6,192 bases of DNA from assembly GCA_003543035.1 (NCBI GenBank), contig DPJL01000082.1, forward strand, positions 1-6,192, given 5' to 3'. Positions 1-5,082 of this stretch are shown here, piece by piece (the first letter of the stretch is position 1; every line of letters begins with the position of its first letter). This stretch comes from Micromonosporaceae bacterium (lineage in GTDB: Bacteria; Actinomycetota; Actinomycetes; Mycobacteriales; Micromonosporaceae). Under the pieces are notes generated by a model. It did no database searches. It was not told the DNA's origin and saw only the letters and a list, made by a program, of their open reading frames with translations. A program made the translations under genes and the position numbers.

Positions 1-154
1 GCGCGACCCGATATCCGATCAACACGGAACTCAAGTCATCCAGCGACCGCACCCACATCCCCGGACGAAGACGCATCTCCTCAAGGAAGTCGAAGACGTC
101 GCTTAGCTCCCCCAGCTGCCTCGGGGGACGCCGCCCAGAAACCGTCTCTGACAT
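1..154 (-). CDS. Hypothetical protein with RPGMWV motif, N-terminal part only
   Basis: This minus-strand gene starts at ATG 154-152 and leaves the window after 51 codons. The visible part is a basic, Pro/Arg-rich leader (residues 1-13), a predicted helix (GELSDVFDFLEEMRLR) and the motif RPGMWVRSLDDL followed by IGYRVA. The pattern of a short helix, then RPGM(Y/W)V, a Ser-Leu stretch and a GY motif resembles small soluble hypothetical proteins common in actinobacteria and other bacteria. From memory some of these sit among immunity-type genes, but no function is established. There is no Shine-Dalgarno site. Instead a -10-like TAGGCT ends 6 bases before the ATG, so the mRNA may be leaderless. 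No signal peptide is visible. The C-terminal part is outside the window, so family assignment stays tentative. Confidence 0.6.
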   Translation of the reverse strand, partial: MSETVSGRRPPRQLGELSDVFDFLEEMRLRPGMWVRSLDDLSSVLIGYRVA

Positions 155-160
155 CGGCCG

Positions 161-166
161 AGCCTA
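161..166 (-). promoter_or_regulatory. Candidate -10 box for a leaderless transcript of the 1-154 gene
   Basis: On the minus strand TAGGCT (TANNNT) ends 6 bases upstream of the ATG at 154. Transcription would then begin at or next to the start codon, which fits the absence of a ribosome binding site. No good -35 box is seen at the usual distance. Confidence 0.35.
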
Positions 167-215
167 TCCGTGATCGGCCAACCAAGCGATAAGTAGGGCC
201 GGGCTCGAAGCCATG

Positions 216-236
216 CGGCCCAAAGGCTGTGGGCCG
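216..236. terminator. Inverted repeat, possible terminator of the minus-strand operon
   Basis: CGGCCCA and TGGGCCG form a perfect 7-bp stem around a 7-base loop. It lies in the 246-bp gene-free stretch (155-400) about 165 bases beyond the last stop codon of the minus-strand operon. There is no T-run, as is usual for GC-rich actinobacterial terminators. The rest of 155-400 holds no convincing gene; the short open frames there lack coding character. Confidence 0.35.
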
Positions 237-400
237 GGTCTGGTGGCGTCTACTCAGGGCACCGGTCGTGTGCCACGCGTGCGGCTGCCCCGTTCACCGC
301 CTCTTACTGCCACCAGTTCGGCCAAAGCCTCGGGCAACCCGGATCACCTGTTGTCGGGACCGGCAGATCATCACACGCCATCTGCTCGCGGTCGAGGTGA

Positions 401-779
401 TTACTCCTGAACGCTTCGCCGGTCTTCGACGTGGATGACTTGAAGTTCGCGCCCGTCACGGTCGCGTTTAGACCGCCCGAACAGCCCGACGGTCAGGTCG
501 TCGGGTTCGGTGACCTCTGCCGGAGATACGTACGTCAGCACATCTGGGTGATGGCCCGTCACCACCCATCCCGACTGAGCATCGAGCGTGATCGTTGAAA
601 AGTCGCCAGCCGGCGACCCTACGCGGACGGGGCCGTACTCTCAGGATGGCGGTTGCTTGCGACGCAAGGTCGTCGGCTGGCTCCATGAGGATGACGCAGG
701 TGCCATTGGCGAACAGAACCCACGACTTGTGGTCGCCAATAATGATCTGCCGCCAGACTTCGGCGAGCGCGTCTGTCAT
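401..779 (-). pseudogene. Hypothetical protein of about 126 aa, frameshifted by a 2-base loss
   Basis: The start is ATG 779-777, with a good Shine-Dalgarno site (AAGGA, 5 bases upstream), 13 bases after the preceding gene's stop. The first 47 codons read well (motifs WVLFANGTCVILMEP, ATAIL), then the frame turns into Arg-rich nonsense. Moving to another frame at 638-644 restores protein-like sequence to a TAA at 403-401: YGPVRVGSPAGDFS, GWVVTGHHPDVLTYV, DLTVGLFGRSKRDRDG, LQVIHVEDR. The region is 379 bases; adding two gives exactly 127 codons. The break lies in a GA repeat (AGAG where AGAGAG would read LREYG), so slippage or an assembly error explains it. From memory the restored protein resembles a conserved actinobacterial hypothetical family of unknown function. 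It is soluble, with no signal peptide or membrane segment. It is the third gene of the operon. Confidence 0.7.
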
Positions 780-792
780 GTGAGTCCTTCCC

Positions 793-1167
793 CTACTGAA
801 TATTGAAGGAACCCGAAACCGGCCGGTGATCGGCCGGTTCAGCTTCCGGGACTTCCCGCAGGACCAGCCAGCCTGGACCCGACCGTCCGGCGATCACATC
901 TATGTGGCTGCCATCAGGAAAGCGAAGCGTGAACAGCGGATCAAGCTCCAGCAGGAAATCCAGGGCCTCATCATCCACATCCGGCCGCAGAGCGGCACGC
1001 GCGTGCCATCCCGTCTCGGCAACGCTGATGGTGACGTCGACCTCAACGTCGGCCAGGCAGGTCACCGAGTTCGCCCACCACTCCAGCCTGGCTGGCGATT
1101 CGATCTGGTCGAGCATTTGCGCAGAGTAGCTATTGGAAAGGCCGAGCGTCGACACCGTCCGGAGCAT
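793..1167 (-). CDS. Hypothetical protein, 124 aa, second gene of the minus operon
   Basis: The start is ATG 1167-1165, 6 bases after the TGA of the DUF6193 gene, with GAGG just upstream overlapping that stop; translation is probably coupled. The stop is TAG 795-793. Visible features are an N-terminal stretch MLRTVSTLGLSNSY, the motif IESPARLEWWANSVTCLADVE (residues 22-42), an alternating strand region ending in GWHARAALRP, and a core ELDPLFTLRFPDGSHIDV (74-91) that looks like beta-hairpins. The last 20 residues are Pro/Glu-rich and probably unstructured. The protein is acidic and soluble, with no catalytic motif. I recall similar actinobacterial proteins with a WWAN motif and an LRF-DGS strand pair but no named function. 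The final codons contain a strong hairpin (817-839) that may affect expression of the next gene. A later ATG at residue 18 is possible but less likely given the spacing. Confidence 0.75.
   Translation of the reverse strand: MLRTVSTLGLSNSYSAQMLDQIESPARLEWWANSVTCLADVEVDVTISVAETGWHARAALRPDVDDEALDFLLELDPLFTLRFPDGSHIDVIAGRSGPGWLVLREVPEAEPADHRPVSGSFNIQ
817..839 (-). promoter_or_regulatory. Strong hairpin in the 3' end of the 793-1167 gene
   Basis: AACCGGCCG and CGGCCGGTT form a perfect 9-bp stem with a 5-base loop. It lies 21 bases before the stop codon of the 124-aa gene and about 40 bases before the next start. It could act as an attenuator or mRNA-stability element that lowers expression of the third operon gene. 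No T-run follows. The codons it occupies encode the low-complexity C-terminus, which could tolerate such a constraint. Confidence 0.45.
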
Positions 1168-1173
1168 CAGTCC

Positions 1174-1947
1174 TCAGCTATCTACCTGATCGGGCTCGAC
1201 TGTGTGACGGTCGTCCAGTCCTTTCCGGAGGCGGTCAACGAATGCTCCGATGGCCTCCGACGCGGTTGAAACCTTTAGGACTGCCGGGCCCCACCACCAT
1301 TTGTGCAGGGTGTAGCCGTCAGGGGCTGTATGCACCGAGAGGAAGCTCTCGGCAAATGGGTACGGAGCAGCGAACAGCCCGAGTGCCCCGTGACTCGTGC
1401 ACGGGTAACGACGTCGCAGCGTCGGTTCGGTATAGGCCGCCTCGATCAGCGCCTGGAATCCAGGCGAGTCAGAATTTTCGGCGTCCTTGAGCATGTACTG
1501 CCATTCCGAAGTGATGACGTCGTCAAGGTTTCCGTCTGGGACGTCAAAGCGGCCTGTTAAGAGCTCGAAGTTTGCGGACTGTTCGATTTCGTTGAGTGGC
1601 TGGCCTTCGGCCCAACCGTGGGCCACGGCGGGAACTTGAGCCAGATCATTGGTGACCCCGGAGATCAGCATCCCGTTGTTGGCGGACCCACTGACCCACC
1701 AGCGACGTTCGTGGTGCCAAGCGGCCACGAAAAGCGGCTCACGGTGCGGCAGGATGCTTGGGACCGTGGCATGACGTAGCAAGTCTGAGGCGGTGGCTGT
1801 CACGGCGAGCGGGATCGCCTGTGCCGCTGCAAGGGTTTGTATCGCTACTGCGAGGCTCCCGTGCTCGGCGACTTCAGGGTAAAGGAGCGCAGGGTCGGGC
1901 TCTTGCCGCAAAATCAGCCTCCGAATACGAGAATAGGCGGCCAGCAA
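1174..1947 (-). CDS. DUF6193 family protein
   Basis: This is a 257-aa protein starting at TTG 1947-1945, with a weak AGGT site 6 bases upstream; an in-frame TGA upstream and the lack of a nearby ATG support this start. I recognise the DUF6193 pattern: YPEVAEHGSL (23-32), TASDLLRHATVPSILPHREPL (52-72, the most conserved region), a WWVSGS strand, TNDLAQVPAVAHGW (99-112), FELLTGRFDVPD (127-138), SEWQYMLKDAENSD (147-160), and QALIEAAYTEPTLRRRYPCTSHGALGLF (165-192). The C-terminal strand region ends near residue 243. Databases label this family 'natural product biosynthesis protein' from gene context; no reaction is established that I know of. The length is near usual for the family. No signal peptide or membrane segment is visible, so it is probably cytosolic. 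It is the promoter-proximal gene of a three-gene minus-strand operon, divergent from the 2074 operon. Confidence 0.85.
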   Translation of the reverse strand: MLAAYSRIRRLILRQEPDPALLYPEVAEHGSLAVAIQTLAAAQAIPLAVTATASDLLRHATVPSILPHREPLFVAAWHHERRWWVSGSANNGMLISGVTNDLAQVPAVAHGWAEGQPLNEIEQSANFELLTGRFDVPDGNLDDVITSEWQYMLKDAENSDSPGFQALIEAAYTEPTLRRRYPCTSHGALGLFAAPYPFAESFLSVHTAPDGYTLHKWWWGPAVLKVSTASEAIGAFVDRLRKGLDDRHTVEPDQVDS

Positions 1948-1960
1948 CGGTACCTGGTCC

Positions 1961-1973
1961 GCCCAAGATGGGC
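1961..1973. repeat. Short inverted repeat upstream of the DUF6193 start
   Basis: GCCCA-AGA-TGGGC is a perfect 5-bp inverted repeat with a 3-base spacer. It lies 14 bases upstream of the TTG start of the DUF6193 gene, in the divergent intergenic region. It could be a 5'-UTR hairpin or half of an operator; such short repeats also arise by chance. Confidence 0.3.
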
Positions 1974-1982
1974 TCTTTCAAC

Positions 1983-1995
1983 TTGGTTTAACCAA
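1983..1995. promoter_or_regulatory. Palindromic candidate operator between the divergent operons
   Basis: TTGGTT-T-AACCAA is a perfect 6-1-6 palindrome. It is AT-rich against a GC-rich background and lies in the 126-bp region between the two divergent operons. Shape and position suit a dimeric repressor site that could control both directions. No regulator gene is present in the window. Confidence 0.4.
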
Positions 1996-2061
1996 CGACT
2001 GATGCATGTTCGTTCCACGCCACCATCAAGAATTTGACGCGACGCTCCTGGTCCGGATGGT

Positions 2062-2067
2062 TAGAGT
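2062..2067 (+). promoter_or_regulatory. Candidate -10 box giving a leaderless transcript of the plus operon
   Basis: TAGAGT matches TANNNT and ends 6 bases before the GTG start at 2074, which would place the transcription start at the GTG. No Shine-Dalgarno site precedes this GTG. A TTGACG lies at 2034-2039, but the 22-base spacing is too long for a normal -35. Confidence 0.45.
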
Positions 2068-2073
2068 CGCCGG

Positions 2074-2886
2074 GTGGCATCGAACCTGGAATGTGTGGGC
2101 CCAGCTGTCGGCAGCAGAGACGAGTTCGCCGCGCTGGTCGAATCAGCGTTGGCGAAAGCGCAGCCGATCGGCAGCATCAATGGATTTACTGTGCACGGCT
2201 GGCAGGACCCTTCTGGTGCCCGGCTCGTCATTACCACCAAAGGCCGCAAGATCGTTGACATGCTGCCGTCTTTCGCTGGCACACCAGGAGCACGCCTGGC
2301 AGGGCTGCATGCCGCCAATGAGGAAGTCGCTATCGCCAGCGTCGTAGACGACAGCGGCGAGACGCTGACCATGCTGGCCGCCGAAGTAGAACAACGTCGC
2401 TTCCTTTCCGGAGAGGCAGCATCGGGGCAGGCCAGCATCGTCGCGCTCGGTGTGAATGTCAGCGTTCACGCCGATGAGCATGCATTCGCGGCGTCTGATG
2501 CCAGCCTGCTCTCCCCTGGCGAGGATCCGGACGAACCACCGGCTCACGTCGTAGAGCAGGGCATGCCGTGGCCACTGCGTATGGGGGCCGAGTCGTTCAT
2601 TTCATATCGCGTGTTCGGGCGGCCGGAGCAGGCACAGGCGCACGCCCGGCTGTGCGGCACGGTGCTCGCCGCCGGGCAGCGCACCGTGGCCGCGACTGGG
2701 CAGTCGTTCATCGTCGCCCGGGTGCGTACGGCCGGGTTCGATACGGACGTCTGCCTGCCCGGAACCTTTGCCGTGCCGGAACCAGGAAACATCATCGGCG
2801 GCGAAGTGTTCCTCGTCGCCTCAATGCCACAACTGGCTCTCGCGTCGGGAACCTCGCGGCGGTCGTGGCTGCCCTGGCGGCGCTAA
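2074..2886 (+). CDS. Hypothetical protein, 270 aa, first gene of the plus operon
   Basis: The start is GTG 2074; a TAG in the same frame at 2062 limits upstream choices and the GTG is 6 bases after a -10 box. The protein seems to have two similarly built halves. Residues 4-110 contain LECVGPAVGSRDEF, a strand pair with WQDPSGARLV (43-52) and VDMLPSFAGTPGARL (61-75). Residues 118-253 contain ASIVALGVNVSVHADEHAF, GMPWPLRMGAESFISY (163-178), VAATGQSFIVARVRTAGFDTDVCLP and IGGEVFLVAS. I recall similar actinobacterial hypothetical proteins, often encoded next to other unknowns, but know no function. No catalytic motif, signal peptide or membrane segment is evident; the second half is strand-rich. 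The C-terminus is basic (SRRSWLPWRR). The TAA stop overlaps the next ATG (TAATG), so translation is probably coupled. Confidence 0.85.
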   Translation: MASNLECVGPAVGSRDEFAALVESALAKAQPIGSINGFTVHGWQDPSGARLVITTKGRKIVDMLPSFAGTPGARLAGLHAANEEVAIASVVDDSGETLTMLAAEVEQRRFLSGEAASGQASIVALGVNVSVHADEHAFAASDASLLSPGEDPDEPPAHVVEQGMPWPLRMGAESFISYRVFGRPEQAQAHARLCGTVLAAGQRTVAATGQSFIVARVRTAGFDTDVCLPGTFAVPEPGNIIGGEVFLVASMPQLALASGTSRRSWLPWRR

Positions 2887-3587
2887 TGAAGCTAACCGTC
2901 ACCGAGCATCGCACCCGCCACGATGGCCGCGATTTCCGGGTCCTGCGGCCTAACCCGCCGATCCGTCGAACGACTCTGCGCGACGTAGGCGATTGGTACA
3001 TGCTGCTGTGCACCGACAATGGTGAAGCGATGCGACTAGCTGCCTGCTGGCACTTGGCTGGCCGCCCCCGGCAGAGTCTTGTTCATATTCCGCTACGGCA
3101 CGACCACGACTCTCTTGCCCAGTCGGAGGATTGGTGGCCGTCGCGGCTTCCGCTCGACTTGCTGCTGATGCACCACAGCTTGCAGGTTCCAGCTAGCCAA
3201 TGGAAACCAATCCGAGCCAGGCTGGACCGCGGCCGACCTCGCACAGTCGAGACAGGGATCAAACCGCAAAACGAATTCGAGCATCATGTCAGCAAACCCT
3301 GGCGAGCCCACGACAGCATCGATGTGCTCGACCTCAACTTGCATGCCGACACGCTGATCGCCACAGGCAGCGAACAATCGCTGCGGGCTGGGTCATTTCT
3401 GTTCATGCAACTGGCGATCTGGGCACCCAGCGCGCTGCGCGCCAACCCCAGCCAAGGCTACTACTCAGCCACAATGCACCCGCTCGATGGACTGTTACGC
3501 CACAAGACCGGCAAAGGCATGTACCTGATTTACATCGACCCGTGGCTCGACCAGCAGGCGCAACCTGGAATCCAATGTGGAGTATGA
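2886..3587 (+). CDS. Hypothetical protein, 233 aa, second gene of the plus operon
   Basis: The ATG at 2886 overlaps the previous stop by one base (TAATG). The same frame is open upstream to 2568, but that part overlaps the preceding gene and is Arg-rich shadow sequence, so the coupled ATG is preferred. Features in order: a basic N-terminus, DWYMLLCTDNGEAMRLAAC (36-54), SEDWWPSRLPLDLLLMHHSL (80-99), PASQWKPIRARLDRGRPRTV (102-121), LHADTLIATGSEQSLRAGSFLFM (152-174), and a C-terminal strand segment near 193-219 (GYYSATMHPLDG, MYLIYIDPW). I recall actinobacterial unknowns with the W-x2-IRARL-x-GRP arrangement, but no function. Soluble; no signal peptide. The last codons after WLD look less conserved-like, and a second open frame begins there (3577-3714). 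A frameshift joining the two cannot be excluded. Confidence 0.75.
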   Translation: MKLTVTEHRTRHDGRDFRVLRPNPPIRRTTLRDVGDWYMLLCTDNGEAMRLAACWHLAGRPRQSLVHIPLRHDHDSLAQSEDWWPSRLPLDLLLMHHSLQVPASQWKPIRARLDRGRPRTVETGIKPQNEFEHHVSKPWRAHDSIDVLDLNLHADTLIATGSEQSLRAGSFLFMQLAIWAPSALRANPSQGYYSATMHPLDGLLRHKTGKGMYLIYIDPWLDQQAQPGIQCGV

Positions 3588-3714
3588 ACTGGTCGCCGTC
3601 GAGTTCGCCTTCCCTGACGGTCTAATCAGGATAGCCAACGCACTCGACGTGAACACCATCGAAACCAGTGACGCCGGCCCTGAGTTTCGGCGAACAATTA
3701 TCGGACAGGTATGA
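3577..3714 (+). CDS. Small protein of 45 aa overlapping both neighbours
   Basis: The frame starts at GTG 3577, inside the end of the 233-aa gene (11-base overlap), and ends at TGA 3712-3714, overlapping the next ATG by four bases (ATGA). The product reads as genuine protein: EYELVAVEFAFPDGLIRIAN, then ALDVNTIETSDAGPEFRR and a final IIGQV. The pattern suggests two or three strands with a turn at PDG. The frame is closed by a TGA upstream near 3529, and GTG is the only plausible start; the Shine-Dalgarno site is poor, so coupling to the upstream gene is likely. The alternative is that this is the displaced C-terminus of the 233-aa protein after a frameshift near 3560. The clean ATGA junction downstream is expected either way. 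No function recognised. Confidence 0.6.
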   Translation: MEYELVAVEFAFPDGLIRIANALDVNTIETSDAGPEFRRTIIGQV

Positions 3715-4289
3715 ATACCCTTATGGCAGCAGCGTTTCCGCAGCCCCTCGCAGCAAACACGGCCGCTGCCGCCAGGCTTCTGCTGGAACCAGCGCACCAC
3801 CAGGCCCAAACATTCAAGGTGACGGTCGACGGCGAAAATGTTGTTATCCCGTACCGGATTTGCTCCAGCGAACCAGCGCAAGCCGCCGCAGAGACGCTGA
3901 CCTCCATACAGCAGACCATTCTTAGCTGCTGGCTGACCCGCCACAACGACGGATTCATCCGGCAGCGCCATCTTGAGCGCATCATCCGCCAGCAGTATCC
4001 CTGGGTCGTCCCATTCGTCGTGCAACTGGCCGGCGAATACGTCTGGCAAATCGTGGAGGCCATCAACCGCGAGTTGTCTGACGTCAGCCAGCCAGGAACC
4101 ACAATGTCTGAGCTGTATGGCGATTTCGCCTTCCGCAATCCGGAATTCGTCGACCTAACGGAGCAGCGCGCCATCAGCTACTGGAATTGCTACATGCGCT
4201 CCCGGTACCTCGACCTCCGCGACCACCCAACGAGAATCTTCGCGAAGGCGGTGCGGCAAGCAGGACGCGACCCCCGCCGAAACCAGTAG
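3711..4289 (+). CDS. Hypothetical protein, 192 aa, helical
   Basis: The start is ATG 3711, overlapping the preceding TGA (ATGA). A second in-frame ATG at residue 5 is possible. The first 30 residues are Ala-rich and probably flexible. A strand pair follows (TFKVTVDGENVVIPYRI, 34-50). The rest looks helical: ETLTSIQQTILSCWLTRHNDGFIRQRHLERII (61-92), then PWVVPFVVQLAGEYVWQIVEAI (97-118), then FRNPEFVDLTEQRAISYWNCY (141-161) and a basic tail. I recall actinobacterial unknowns with a very similar core (LTRHxDGFxRQRHLE, PFVVQLxGEY, YWNCY), so this is a real conserved gene, but no activity is known to me. The hydrophobic stretch near 97-108 is short and flanked by polar residues, so a membrane span is unlikely. 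TAG at 4287-4289 ends the tightly coupled part of the operon. Confidence 0.85.
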   Translation: MNTLMAAAFPQPLAANTAAAARLLLEPAHHQAQTFKVTVDGENVVIPYRICSSEPAQAAAETLTSIQQTILSCWLTRHNDGFIRQRHLERIIRQQYPWVVPFVVQLAGEYVWQIVEAINRELSDVSQPGTTMSELYGDFAFRNPEFVDLTEQRAISYWNCYMRSRYLDLRDHPTRIFAKAVRQAGRDPRRNQ

Positions 4290-4341
4290 TCGGCCTTTGC
4301 GGACACCCGCTGGACCCGGACGTGGGCTAGTGAAGCCGACT
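4288..4341 (+). promoter_or_regulatory. Inverted repeat bracketing the start of the 4290-4430 gap
   Basis: AGTCGGC (4288-4294, overlapping the stop codon) and GCCGACT (4335-4341) are a perfect 7-bp inverted repeat, with a small GCGG/CCGC hairpin between them. It could act as an attenuator or processing site separating the coupled genes from the last operon gene. There is no T-run, and the 40-base separation makes it weaker than a simple hairpin. Confidence 0.3.
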
Positions 4342-4430
4342 GGCCTTCCCAGGACCCACATACAGGCATGCCCTGCCACAACCAGCGTAAATGCCAGGGC
4401 TGTTTGCGCTCGATATGGCACGCTCAGCGC

Positions 4431-5003
4431 ATGGAAATCTGGGACCACCGTGGAAGGCGGTTCGCCCTCAACTCGCTCTACCAGTTGCCAGAAGACTCCT
4501 GGAGCTACGACCTGACCGAGTACTCCCAGCAGTCAGATCACACGGTCGGCTTGGCGATTACGATCCCAGATGCAACGCCCGACGGCCCGTTCACTCCTCA
4601 AGACGAGACCCTGGCCGTAACCTGGCTTCACACAGGCAACTTGCCCTGGCCGATCGTACGCAGATTCGCCGAATTCCTTGATGCGACAGGCGATCTCGTC
4701 GCCACAAACACTGCGCTGCAGGTGACAGGAGACCTGAACCTATCCGCTAACACCTGGCGATATGGCGATCAAACCTTCGAGGTCAACTCCTTCCACTTCG
4801 GCGACCGTGCCACCTGGTGCTACGAAATCTACGAAACCAGCAATCCGACCGAGGACAACAACTACATCGACATACAGATCCCTGACATGAACCCAGATAG
4901 CGGCCCGTTCAAACCAGGCCCATCTCACAGCGTGGCGCTGAACATCCACGGCGAGTGGTCTATGCCGTGGCCCGTCTTCCGTCACTTCCTGAACACCGTG
5001 TAG
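4431..5003 (+). CDS. Hypothetical protein, 190 aa, two tandem copies of one domain
   Basis: The protein consists of two copies of one unit, residues 4-83 and 109-187. Matching positions are W4/W109, F11/F116, NS14-15/119-120, W24/W129, Y26/Y131, IPD 45-47/150-152, PD 50-51/155-156, GPF 52-54/158-160, P56/P162, PWP 72-74/179-181, R77/R184 and F79/F186. A 25-residue linker (LDATGDLVATNTALQVTGD region) joins them. I recall single-copy actinobacterial unknowns ending in PWPV-x-RxFL, but no function. Start choice: ATG 4431 begins just before repeat 1 and makes the copies symmetrical. An in-frame ATG at 4368 would add 21 residues rich in Cys and basic residues; neither start has a good Shine-Dalgarno site. 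The protein is acidic, strand-rich and probably cytosolic. It lies 141 bases after the previous gene, on the same strand, and may have its own promoter. Confidence 0.8.
   Translation: MEIWDHRGRRFALNSLYQLPEDSWSYDLTEYSQQSDHTVGLAITIPDATPDGPFTPQDETLAVTWLHTGNLPWPIVRRFAEFLDATGDLVATNTALQVTGDLNLSANTWRYGDQTFEVNSFHFGDRATWCYEIYETSNPTEDNNYIDIQIPDMNPDSGPFKPGPSHSVALNIHGEWSMPWPVFRHFLNTV
4440..4991 (+). repeat. Coding tandem duplication within the 190-aa gene
   Basis: Unit 1 spans 4440-4679 and unit 2 spans 4755-4991. They are recognisable at protein level (shared W, NS, IPD-x2-PD, GPF-x-P, PWP-x2-R-x-F) but not as obvious DNA repeats, so the duplication is old. Unit 2 has one extra residue before GPF. Confidence 0.75.
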
Positions 5004-5051
5004 ACGGATTGGCAACGGGGTTAGGGCACATCGAGAAGCATTGACGCTGTC

Positions 5052-5070
5052 TCCGGGCGGGCGTCCCGGA
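5052..5070. terminator. GC-rich hairpin between the plus operon and the convergent tRNA-like gene
   Basis: TCCGGG and CCCGGA form a perfect 6-bp stem with a 7-base loop. It lies about 50 bases after the last stop of the plus operon and 12 bases beyond the 3' end of the minus-strand tRNA-like gene, so it could serve both. No T-run is present on either side. Confidence 0.45.
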
Positions 5071-5082
5071 CTGGGGGATTCG

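Noticed and set aside
213..438. Plus-strand open frames of 65-69 codons, and a 25-codon minus frame near 310-388
   Set aside because: Composition is Arg/Pro-rich without motifs, start sites are poor, and the region is best explained as the 3' flank of the minus operon.
588..1269. Plus-strand open frames opposite the minus operon
   Set aside because: They are antisense shadows of genes with clear protein character and a Shine-Dalgarno site on the minus strand.
2568..2885. Upstream extension of the 233-aa gene in the same frame
   Set aside because: It overlaps the end of the 270-aa gene by more than 300 bases and reads as Arg/Ala-rich shadow sequence. The TAATG junction is the natural start.
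3495..4049. Minus-strand open frame of 184 codons
   Set aside because: It lies opposite three plus-strand reading frames with far better protein character and conserved-looking motifs.
4368..4430. N-terminal extension of the 190-aa protein from ATG 4368
   Set aside because: The 21 extra residues are Cys/Arg-rich and outside the duplicated unit. The start at 4431 fits repeat symmetry better, though without a ribosome binding site the choice is not certain.
4155..4448. Minus-strand open frame of 97 codons spanning the gap before the 190-aa gene
   Set aside because: The main part lies opposite the 192-aa gene; no Shine-Dalgarno site and no recognisable pattern.
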